From NCBI RefSeq assembly GCF_001723685.1, contig NZ_MCBX01000001.1, forward strand, positions 1 to 64,000: a DNA stretch of 64,000 bases, given 5' to 3'. Below the pieces are notes generated by a model. The model had not been told where the DNA came from. It worked only from the letters and a program-made list of their open reading frames with translations, and did not search any database. A program made the position numbers and the translations under genes. Below, in pieces: positions 17,462-26,800 of this stretch (the first letter of the stretch is position 1; each line of letters begins with the position of its first letter). Source of the stretch: Candidatus Marithrix sp. Canyon 246 (lineage in GTDB: Bacteria; Pseudomonadota; Gammaproteobacteria; Beggiatoales; Beggiatoaceae).

Positions 17462-19126
17462 TTATTTCCTCAAATCTTTTATTCCAACTATCGTTGGTTT
17501 ATCTGCTTGAGACAATCTCAAGTCTATTTCATACCAATTCTGACTTTCTAGTATCACAATATCATCATTAGCCGTCACATATTGTGGAAATCCTAATATT
17601 GGTAAATGCAATGTGTGCTTCTTATCATTATAGACAGCATAACATTTATAATTTTGGTCATCTAAATCTGGTTTAGACAGAGTTTTGATTAAACTTTTAG
17701 GATTGAAATCCAAAAAAATATTGAAATCCCCAGAATCCTCATTTAACTGTACATCCAACTTAGCATTTTCAAACAGACCAATCCCAGTATTCCTACCAAT
17801 TAAAGCTTGAACTAGGAATGGAAGTTCTACTTCTCCAAAACTACCATTATTTGTATATCTAAATTCAGGAATACCTCCTTTTCCACAAACCTCAAAACTC
17901 GGTGGCGGAGTAATATCTCTGTTTTCGCAGATTCTCATAGCTTCATGTTGTAAAGCTTGATCTATATTTACACGACCACCTGTTACAGTTTTACCATCTA
18001 GCGATGCTCTTGGATCAACAGTCTTCATCATAACTTGCTTCAGAACATTACCTTCTAAATCAGGGCATTTAGATAACATCAAGCTAACTGCACCAGCTAC
18101 ATATGAACTTGCCATAGAAGTGCCATCTAAAGACTTATAACTATCACCGGGAACAGTGCTATCAATATTCACACCCGGTGCCGCTAAATCTACAGTCATA
18201 GCACCATAACCAGAAAAGTAAGCTAAATCATCATTTTGATCAGTTGCTGCTACAGTAATTATATTATCTAAATCATCATAACGAATGGGATAATATCCAA
18301 TATCAGTATCATTATCCAATGACATATTACCAACCGCAACTACAAACAAATGTCTCTTTTCTCCAGCCGCTTTAATTGAATCATAAAGTGCTTGAGATTT
18401 ACAATCAGCACATGCTCAACTATTATTGCTAACTTTAGCTCCCATATTAGCAGCATAATTTATAGCATTAATAACATTAGATAATGTTCCAACACCATCA
18501 GCATCTAAAAATTTTAATGCCATTACTTTAGCATTGGGATTTACAGAAGTAATGGTACCAGCGATATGTGTTCCATGATAATTATCATCAAATGGATCAC
18601 CATCATTATTATGGAAATCATAACCATAAACATCATCTATATAACCGTTACCATCATCATCTTTACTGTTATTTGGAATTTCCCCTTCATTTTTCCACAT
18701 ATTAGCAGCTAAATCAGTATGAGTATAATCTACACCAGTATCTATGACTGCTATGACAGTATCCTTAGAATTTTCTATGTTTTGCCAAGATTCAATTGCA
18801 TTAACTTTAGCACCATTATAATTTTGGCTAGTTTCAAGCTTAATTAAAAAATTAGGTTCAGCATATTCAATGCTATTATTTTTATTTAATTGCTCAATAA
18901 CATTTTTTGTAGTATCACCGCTGACTTTCCAAAGCTGCATCCCAATACCGGATAATCTTCTTGCGCTGGCAACACTAAATTGATTTTGTAGAGCAGAAAT
19001 ATCTTGCGATCGCACACTTTTTTCTGCTTTAAATTTGACAATGACTTCACCTTCAACATATTTAGATGTTTCGGCTGATACAACCGAAGCAGAAAATAGC
19101 ATATGTAAAAGTATAGATAGTTTCAT
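17462..19126 (-). pseudogene. S8 serine protease interrupted by one in-frame TGA
   Basis: From ATG 19126 (MKLSILLHMLFSASVVSA signal peptide, GAGGAAATAATT Shine-Dalgarno) the frame runs through the propeptide, Asp (AVIDTGVDY) and His (NYHGTHIAG). It meets TGA at 18416-18418 and continues without a shift through the Ser motif (LDGTSMASSYVAGA) and the shared C-terminal module to TAA 17462. In the two intact paralogues the stop position is Trp (NLSWGC and NNSWGC), so a single TGG-to-TGA change explains it. Everything else appears intact, so the event is recent, or a sequencing error, or is read through. Translated alone, the 5' part would lack the catalytic Ser. Confidence 0.85.
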
Positions 19127-19174
19127 AATTATTTCCTCAAATAATAATTTAAAACAAAAAAATCCCGACACCAC

Positions 19175-19219
19175 AAAAGATTCTTAAATTAACCAAATTA
19201 ATTAATTTAAGAATCTTTT
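19175..19219. repeat. Short perfect inverted repeat
   Basis: Arms 19175-19192 and 19202-19219 (aaaagattcttaaattaa and its complement) surround a 9-bp loop. They are followed by gtact, as in the other agtac-ended repeats. A further leader-like GTGAGGAAATAT on the minus strand lies at about 19246-19258 without a following gene. Confidence 0.7.
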
Positions 19220-19391
19220 GTACTAAGTACAAGAGATTCTATGGTTATATTTCCTCACAGAAAACCATAAAAAAGTAATTAGTTTGGATGCAAACTAAGA
19301 ACTTCGTTTTATTGGCACTAATAATAGCACCATTGTTCATGAAAGTCAAGCATTATTTTAACTTTTATTGAAAAAAATAAAATTGCTTTAA

Positions 19392-19533
19392 TAGTATAGA
19401 ATGCAATCTTGAACAAAAAGGTCAGGGTATTTTTGCACAAAATATTTTTATATATATATATAAAGAGTAAAATCTCAAAGTTACTACTATAGAATGCAGC
19501 TCAGGAATTAAAGGTCAGGGCATTTTGCAAAAA
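19392..19533 (+). repeat. Two imperfect direct repeats of about 50 bp
   Basis: The blocks at 19392-19441 and 19486-19533 share tatagaatgca, aaaggtcaggg and ttttgca in the same order and spacing, separated by an AT-rich spacer with a (ta) run. They precede the small secreted ORF at 19595. They could be duplicated regulatory elements or decayed sequence. No gene is seen between 19220 and 19594. Confidence 0.55.
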
Positions 19534-19594
19534 AAAATTAAATTAATGGATATGCTTTTGCATAATTAAGCTTTATTTGAAAGGAGAGCAACTG

Positions 19595-19759
19595 ATGTAC
19601 CGTAATATAATTGTACTAATAATAAGCATAATGATTGCTTATGCAAATTTAAGAGCTGTTCACGCTCAAGTATATTCAGCACAAATATTAGGCGGAGTAC
19701 CTTGTGATGAAGATGAAGCAGAGGATTATGATGAATGTATAATCGAATTCAGACGATGA
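19595..19759 (+). CDS. Small secreted acidic protein, function unknown
   Basis: This 54-residue product has a clear signal peptide (MYRNIIVLIISIMIAYANLR, then AVHA before QVYS). The mature part is very short and acidic, with two cysteines (GVPCDEDEAEDYDECIIE). ATG 19595 is preceded by AAGGAG with good spacing, while an upstream TTG would include that site in the gene. There is no recognisable family. It is alone on the plus strand, between two minus-strand clusters. Confidence 0.5.
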   Translation: MYRNIIVLIISIMIAYANLRAVHAQVYSAQILGGVPCDEDEAEDYDECIIEFRR

Positions 19760-19776
19760 ATAATTGTAGGGGCAAT

Positions 19777-19969
19777 CTCAAACACCGCCTTGGAATAAAT
19801 TCCAAGGCTCAAAGCTAAAGTCTGCTTAAGCAGACTATGGAATATTAAATTTATTTAATTTTACATAAAAACATTAGGTTACTATATAAATAAGATTTAT
19901 TGTTATATTAGTCACCTTTAGGTGACTTTAGCTTTGAGCCTTGGAATTTATTCCAAGGCGGTGTTTGAG
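19777..19969. repeat. Element bounded by a perfect 46-bp inverted repeat
   Basis: Positions 19777-19822 and 19924-19969 are exact reverse complements over 46 bp. Each arm holds an inner palindrome (ccttggaataaattccaagg), and the about 100-bp centre adds two small hairpins (agtctgcttaagcagact and agtcacctttaggtgact). It has no coding capacity. It sits 12 bp beyond the end of the STAND/WD40 operon and probably also terminates transcription. Confidence 0.88.
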
Positions 19970-19981
19970 CATGTCAAAATA

Positions 19982-22900
19982 TTAATAAATAGATCCCAAC
20001 TTATAAGACACTAATCTTCCTTCCAATAGCGGCACTAGCATCCAACAATTCCTCTGCTTATCACAACGGAAATCAAAATCCCAGATCGCCTTATTACTAG
20101 GTAAATTCAGAGTAAATAAATGCGGTTCAATTGAATTTTTTGATAAATTCCAGACGCGCACTGTGCTATCTTGACTCGCAGTTATTACTTGTTGATTATC
20201 AGGGCTAAATATCACGCGAGTTATACTATCTGTATGACCCATCAATTGTTTAACTTTTTCAAATTTATCAGCATGATAAAGATTAATCAAATGCCCTTTA
20301 CCAACATTAGCTATCAATTTATCATTTGGACTAAAATTAACATCTATAATCCACTGCTTCTCATTTACTGATTTCAGCGGCTTATCATCATAAAGCTTCC
20401 AAAGTCGCATATGATTATCATCACCACCACTTAATAATTCTGTGCTTTTATTATTAAAAGCAATCGCAAATATTCTGCCCTTATGAGCCGCTTTATAAAA
20501 ATAAGCCTCACCTTCCAGATCAAATAAACCAATTTGACCATCAGCACCCGCTGTAGCTACATACTTATCATTAGCTGATATAGAAACACTATAAATTGAT
20601 TTTTTATGCCCCAAAAAAACTTTTTGTTCTATCAAACTATCCTTTTTCATTTGCCATAATTTAGCTGTTTTATCAAAACTAGCTGATACTAGTAAGTTAC
20701 CTTTTGAATTAAAAGCTAAGCGCGTTATCCTTTTTTGGTGAGCCTGTTGTTGCCATAATAATTTCAATGAACCAAGTTCATATAATTGCAACATTCCTGA
20801 ATTAAATCCTACAGCAACATATTGGTTTTCTGGAGTAACAGCTACTGATACCGGTTTCCCAGTCAAGTTATTAATGATTTTTTGCTTAGCAGATAAATTA
20901 GCATCCCAGCGTCTAATTCTTTTATTAGTGCTTGCTGTATAAATTTTATTGTTATAAGTGGCAATATCATTAATAGTACCTACAGGTTCTTGTAAAATTC
21001 TTAAAATCACCCCCGATTCGGTATCCCAAATACGCAAAGTTTTATCTTTACCAGCTGAAACTAGCCGTTTACCATTGGCAATAAAACTTAAAGCATAAAC
21101 CTTATCCTTATGATCTTGCAGACTATATTTAATTTTAAACTGTTCCCATAATCGCACTGTGGAATCACTACTAGCAGTAGCTAATAAACTACCATCCGGG
21201 CTAAAAGCCAGCTTTTCAACTGTATCCATATGAGCTGTTAAATGCTCAACAACATTACCAGTTTTTATATCCCATATATAAACAGAATTATCATGAGAAC
21301 CGCTAGCCAGCCACTTTCCTGTAGGATCAAAAACTAAACCACCATCTGAAATCGCCTTCTTATGCCCAACCAAAGTACGCACTTTCTCAGCAGTATCAAA
21401 ATCCCATAAAGTAATATCATTACCCTTTCCACCAGTAGCTAAATATTCACCTCTAGGGCTAATAGCCAATGCGTGAACAGCATCATCTGCAATCCATGTC
21501 TTTAATTTTTCGCCAGTGCTAGCTGACCAAAATATAATACGTTTATCAGCTCCAGCACTGATTAACCACAATCCATTTGGATGAAATCCAATACTAAATA
21601 CATGTTCTGTATGCCCCTCTAAAAGCTTAAATAATTTTCTTTGATTGTTGTGCTTAAACAAAGCCAAATAACCATCATATCCTGCGACAGCTATACGACT
21701 AGCATCTGAATTAACTGCTATGGCAAGCAAAGATTTCTCTGTTTCTGCATATTCCCACTCAGAGCCGCTACCCATTAACTTACTAAACCATTTTAATAAA
21801 TTTTTTATATGATTATCATCATCATCAATATTAGATAATACCGTTCTAGCTTTAGCGTAATTTTCAAATTTGGCTAACCAAGCCGCATTATTAAGTTGTA
21901 AATTGATTACTGCTTGTTCTGCTCGTTGCGTTTGTTTCTGAGTTTGAGTTAGACTAATAATAGAAATAAATGCCGCTAATACAGCAACAACTGCAAACAA
22001 GCGCATAACCACCAAACGATCATGTAATTTTTTAGCAACTTTAGCTTGTTGCTCAGCACGTTTAGCTTGTTCTCGTGCGCTTTCATCTAAAAAGCGCATT
22101 ACTAAATCAAATTTTTGACCATAACGTTTAGCCCATTGTGAAGTTGGCTTAAATTTATCGCGCCATGCCAAAGCATTATCTAATTCTGGAAATCGCAATA
22201 AAGAACATTCATGTTGCTGCCAACTACAAGCATCTTCTTCTAAACGTTTATATAATTTAGCTGATTCAGCTTCTTCTTTGCTCCATTTTTTTAAACGTTG
22301 CCAGTTACGAATTAAACTTTCATGAGTAATATCAATTATAGATTCTGAATTTAAAGCTTTCTCAATCGGCGGAGTTAAAAAACTGCGTGGTTCTTCACGA
22401 AAAACATCAATTACTTCAGCAACTTGTTGCCATGACACTTCAGCTTGTTGAGCAATTTTTTCTAATTTAATTGGGCGACGTGTATCACGACGATAATTAC
22501 CATGTTGACTCAGATTATGAAATAATATTTCAGCAATTTTTTGCTGTTTTGGTTCTAATTCATTAAATGCTTCATCAGCATGATGAGATAAAGCATGAGC
22601 TAAACCACCAACTTGTTCATAATCATTCAATGTTAAAACAATTTTGTCATCATTTTGCCGTAAATTCCACATGCGCATTAAGGCATGTTGTAACAACGGC
22701 AATTGATCAAAATCATTACCAGCATCATTCAATAGTTGATTAACTAAAACTGGATCAATATCACCACCAAATACTCGCGCTGGCGTAACAATCGCCTCAC
22801 GCAACTGTTCACGAGTTAAGCGTGGAGTAAGAAATTGCCCCTCATTAATAGCCTCTGGCAAACCATGAAATAAAGCACAATTACCAATAAAGTCTGAGCG

Positions 22901-23446
22901 CATAGTAATAACAACATATACATTACTAGCCAATAATAAAGCCACAAAAGCTTCAGCTTCATCTTCTTCACCTAAATCATAATAGCGAAAAATTTCTTCA
23001 AATTGATCAACAAACAACAACAAATTAGTACCATCTGGCAATGGAGATTGTTGTAAAATAGTATTTAAACTCAAACTACCACGCCGTAATTGCGCCTGTA
23101 AAAATATCTTCGCTTGTTCACGCTCAGTGAGTTCAGGCAAATAAGCCTTACTAAATTCAGTATCTAATAAAGCATCGACTAAATTAGTAAAAGGATGATT
23201 ACCCGGGCGCATTTCAGCGACTTGCCACTTAACACCAGCCTTGCTTAAAAAACCATTTTCCAAATCCGCCAATAAACCAGTGCGCACCAATGAAGATTTA
23301 CCACAACCAGAACGCCCTACAACGGCTAAAAAAGGGTTTTTTGCTAAACGTGTAATAAGTTGATCAATATGTTTTTCACGCCCAAAAAATAAGTCAATTT
23401 CATTACGTTGAAAGGAACGTAAACCGGGATAGGGAAATTTATTCAT
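19982..23446 (-). CDS. STAND NTPase with WD40 propellers (second receptor)
   Basis: This 1154-residue signalling NTPase is a probable sensor in a conflict system. The N-terminal NTPase has Walker A GRSGCGKSS (Lys50) and Walker B LLLFVDQFEEIFRYYD, and the start MNKFPYPGLRSFQ is shared with its paralogue upstream. A helical and winged-helix-like region follows, then one transmembrane segment near residues 475-500 (MRLFAVVAVLAAFISIISLT). About fourteen WD40 repeats fill residues 560-1150, enough for two seven-bladed propellers. They are more divergent from one another than those of the paralogue. It is the last gene of the operon: TAG of hicA, two bases, then its ATG. The trigger is unknown. Confidence 0.9.
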   Translation of the reverse strand: MNKFPYPGLRSFQRNEIDLFFGREKHIDQLITRLAKNPFLAVVGRSGCGKSSLVRTGLLADLENGFLSKAGVKWQVAEMRPGNHPFTNLVDALLDTEFSKAYLPELTEREQAKIFLQAQLRRGSLSLNTILQQSPLPDGTNLLLFVDQFEEIFRYYDLGEEDEAEAFVALLLASNVYVVITMRSDFIGNCALFHGLPEAINEGQFLTPRLTREQLREAIVTPARVFGGDIDPVLVNQLLNDAGNDFDQLPLLQHALMRMWNLRQNDDKIVLTLNDYEQVGGLAHALSHHADEAFNELEPKQQKIAEILFHNLSQHGNYRRDTRRPIKLEKIAQQAEVSWQQVAEVIDVFREEPRSFLTPPIEKALNSESIIDITHESLIRNWQRLKKWSKEEAESAKLYKRLEEDACSWQQHECSLLRFPELDNALAWRDKFKPTSQWAKRYGQKFDLVMRFLDESAREQAKRAEQQAKVAKKLHDRLVVMRLFAVVAVLAAFISIISLTQTQKQTQRAEQAVINLQLNNAAWLAKFENYAKARTVLSNIDDDDNHIKNLLKWFSKLMGSGSEWEYAETEKSLLAIAVNSDASRIAVAGYDGYLALFKHNNQRKLFKLLEGHTEHVFSIGFHPNGLWLISAGADKRIIFWSASTGEKLKTWIADDAVHALAISPRGEYLATGGKGNDITLWDFDTAEKVRTLVGHKKAISDGGLVFDPTGKWLASGSHDNSVYIWDIKTGNVVEHLTAHMDTVEKLAFSPDGSLLATASSDSTVRLWEQFKIKYSLQDHKDKVYALSFIANGKRLVSAGKDKTLRIWDTESGVILRILQEPVGTINDIATYNNKIYTASTNKRIRRWDANLSAKQKIINNLTGKPVSVAVTPENQYVAVGFNSGMLQLYELGSLKLLWQQQAHQKRITRLAFNSKGNLLVSASFDKTAKLWQMKKDSLIEQKVFLGHKKSIYSVSISANDKYVATAGADGQIGLFDLEGEAYFYKAAHKGRIFAIAFNNKSTELLSGGDDNHMRLWKLYDDKPLKSVNEKQWIIDVNFSPNDKLIANVGKGHLINLYHADKFEKVKQLMGHTDSITRVIFSPDNQQVITASQDSTVRVWNLSKNSIEPHLFTLNLPSNKAIWDFDFRCDKQRNCWMLVPLLEGRLVSYKLGSIY

Positions 23447-23448
23447 AA

Positions 23449-23622
23449 CTAACTCAAACTCTTAATTATATGTTTAGCAAGATATTCATTGATTTCACGA
23501 TGCCTTGGTATTGGTTGAGAAACTTGTGTTTCTGGATTCTGATACCAATCATGCTTTCCCCCATGACGAATAAAAATACATCCCATTTTTTCAAGTCTTG
23601 AAATCAAATCTCTTCTCTTCAT
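23449..23622 (-). CDS. hicA: HicA-type mRNA interferase toxin
   Basis: This 57-residue frame starts at ATG 23622, overlapping the stop of hicB by 4 bp (ATGA). It reads MKRRDLISRLEKMGCIFIRH, then GGKHDWYQNPE, then QPIPRHREINEYLAKHIIK. The pattern R-L-x3-G-[FC]-x3-R-x-[GS]-[GK]-H, with the likely catalytic His24, matches the HicA double-stranded-RNA-binding fold. HicA cleaves mRNA and is blocked by HicB. Here it lies between two STAND NTPase genes and ends 2 bp before the next start, so it belongs to one long message. Confidence 0.88.
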   Translation of the reverse strand: MKRRDLISRLEKMGCIFIRHGGKHDWYQNPETQVSQPIPRHREINEYLAKHIIKSLS

Positions 23623-23801
23623 GCTGCTATTAACTCCGCTTGATGTCTTACAGCAGGAATATAACTACTGTCAAGTTCCTTATAAACATCTATGAGATTT
23701 TCTTTCAATTCATCTAACGTTTCTCCTTGAGTCATGTAATCAGGATATTCATTAAGATATCCTAACCACATATCTTTATCTTGCCAGTATGTATATTTCA
23801 T
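23619..23801 (-). CDS. hicB: HicB-type antitoxin (short form)
   Basis: This 60-residue protein starts MKYTYWQDKDMWLGYLNEYP and continues with DYMTQGETLDELKENLIDVY, the partial RNase-H-like fold of HicB (strand pair, then a helix with L-x-E-L-x-x-N-L). The C-terminal DNA-binding domain of long HicB proteins is missing, so it may not repress its own promoter. Its ATG overlaps the stop of the upstream STAND gene (ATGA). Antitoxin before toxin is unlike E. coli hicAB but is common among short HicB pairs. Confidence 0.85.
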   Translation of the reverse strand: MKYTYWQDKDMWLGYLNEYPDYMTQGETLDELKENLIDVYKELDSSYIPAVRHQAELIAA

Positions 23802-26800
23802 TTGCTTTTCTCCATTTCAAATTTAGACTTCAGTTCTTTTATTCTTTGCTCATAAACTTGCAAACATAATGGCACTGATTGTTCACATTGAGGATTTCGT
23901 ATGTTATGTAACCAAGGTATTAAATACTGATGTTTAAATTTATCTTGTGCTTGCTTGGTAAAATCCTTTATTAATCCATGATATAAATTATAATTTTGAT
24001 TCTCAATTTCCCATAATAATGGATTGTGACAAATAAAAGCTTCGGCTTTTTCTTCAATATTATTACAGAAATGAGGTTTATTTGTATTGCTATCCCTACT
24101 AGTTTGTCTTTGTCGTATAAATTCCACTTCTTTTTTTACGATTACTTTTTTATAATCTAAAAAGAAGTCTTTACGTTGTTCATTAGTAAGATGGCGTGGA
24201 ACAATCTTATTAGCATAATTAATTAATTCTTGAGTATTTGGAAATAAGTGCCATATGTTTGCTGTATTATCTTTGGAGGCAGTAATAATACTCTTGCTAT
24301 CTGGACTAAATTCGGCATAAGCAACAATATCTTTATGTTCATCAAGTAAATATAACATTTTACCAGTTTCAACATCCCAAACACGAGCTGTCTGATCTTT
24401 TGAAGCAGTAATTACTTGATTTCCATCGGGGCTAAAACTGACATGATAAACATCAGATTTATGTCCAGTTAATATATGAAGTACTTTACCAGTTTTTACC
24501 TCCCATAAGCGTGCTGTATCATCCCAAGAACTGGTTGCAATCATTGATCCATCGGGACTAAATTCAGTATTATAAACAGTTTTTTTATGCCCATTCAATA
24601 TTTTTAATAAATCACCAGTTTCAACATTCCATATACGCGCAGTATGATCTTTTGAACTAGTAACTATCATTGAACTATCAGAATTAAAAGCTACATTTTT
24701 GATGACTTTGTCATGTCCAATAAAATCTTTAATAAAAATACCACTATCAGCATTCCATAATTTAGCAGTGGTATCAGAAATAGTAATAATATATTTACCA
24801 TTTTTACTAAATTTTGCTTTAACTACTTTCTCTTTATGTCCTGACAATACCTTAATTAATTTTCCAGTTTTCACATCCCATAAACGAGCCTTTTTATCCC
24901 AAGATGCTGTTATTACACGTAAATTATTATAATTAATAGCTACATCATAAATTACATTTCCATGTCCCTTTAGCACATGTAATAAATTTCCATTTTTGGC
25001 ATTCCATAAGCGAGCAGTATTATCAAATGATCCTGTTACAATTAATTTGCCATTAGGGCTAAAAGCTGATTGATATACACGTTCTTTATGCCCAGCCAAT
25101 ACCTTTAGCGTTTTACCAGTTTTCACATCCCATAAACTCGCAGTTTTATCCCATGAACTAGTTAATGCTAATTTGCCATTAGGGCTAAATATTGCTCTTC
25201 TAACCCCTTCTTTATGTCCAATTAAAGTTTTAAAATAATCTTGATTATTAATATCCCAAAGACGAGCAGTATTATCCATTGAAGCAGTTGCTATATGTTT
25301 ACCATCTGGGCTTAGAACAACTTGAGAAATAAACTTATTATGTCCAGCCAATAGATTTAAGTGATTACCAGTTTCAGCATCCCATATACGAACTGTTGTA
25401 TCTTTAGAAACACTTATAAGTTTGGAACCATCAAGATTAAATATTGCTTGAGATACCCAATCTTTATGCCCAGAAAATGTTTTCTTAAGTTGACCTGTTT
25501 CCACTGACCATAAACGTATAGTATTATCCATAGAACTAGTAACTACACTTAAACCATCAGGGCTAAAAGCAGCATGAAAAATTCCTGCTGTATGTCCTTT
25601 TAAAATATGAATTAATTCACCGCTATCGCTCCATAAACGCGCAGTATTATCCATTGAAGCAGTAACAATTTTATTACCATCAGGGCTAAAAGCGGCATAA
25701 TATATACCATATTCATGTCCCATCAGAGTCTTTAATGGTTTACCTATTTTAAAATCCCATAAACGAACTGTTTTATCTAAAGATGTTGTAAGAATTGTAT
25801 TAGCATTAAAGCTTATATGAAATATTGCCTTGTTATGCCCTTTTAAAACTCTTACTAATTTACCATCAGATACTGACCATATTCTCACATTACCACCACC
25901 TCCAGCAGTAACTACATAATCTCCATCTGGGCTAAAAGCTGCATGTAAAATACCCTTTTTATGCCCTAATAACCTTTTAAGACGCTTACCGCTTTTAATA
26001 TCCCATAAAGATGCGATATTATCCATTGAAGCAGTAATAATCATTGATCCATCTGGGCTGAAACCAGCATAAGACACTGCTTGATTATGTTTATTAAAAT
26101 TTTTAATTGGAATACGACGTTTAATATCCCAAAGTACAGCTGTTTTATCAGCTGAAGCTGTTAGTAAATATTTACCATTTGGGCTAAAAGCTACATGATT
26201 AACTGCATCAGTATGAGCATCCATCACTAAACGTTCACGTTGCTTAATCACAGCTCTATACAGTTTTTCTTTAGCTTCAGGTAAATAAGGTTTATCTTGT
26301 GCAGACATATCTTTAGGTAAGGCTTCTAAAGCTAATAAAATACCATTGGTAGTATTACCTTTTTCAGTTTCCTGTCTTGACAAATCAGATAAAAATAAAC
26401 CCTTAGATACTTTCGCAGCTTGTTCAGCTTTTTGTGCTTGAACGCCAAACCATCCTGCTAAGATAGCAAAACTTAAACTAACTAAAAAACCTATACCAAT
26501 AAAAGTGACTTTTTGACGTACTTTTTTTAACTGTTCTTGTTGTTCTCGTACATGTTCTTGTTCACTAGCCTCTAAAAAACGCATTACTAAATCAAAATGT
26601 TTGCCATAACGCGCTGCCCATTGAGCCGTAGGTTTTCTATCAGAATTATCACGCCATGCAATCGCCATTTCTAAATTTGGAGAATGTAAAAGAGCTTCTT
26701 CTTTTTTTTCCCAAAACTCAGCTTTTTCTTGTAAGCGCAGATACATTTTGGCAGCGTCAGCTTCTTCTTCACACCATTGTGTTAAACGTTGCCATTGACG

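Noticed and set aside
18410-18425. TGA in the protease read as selenocysteine or as a Trp codon
   Set aside because: Paralogues have Trp, not Cys, at the site, no stem-loop typical of SECIS was seen, and TGA is used as a normal stop by many genes here, for example at the ATGA overlaps.
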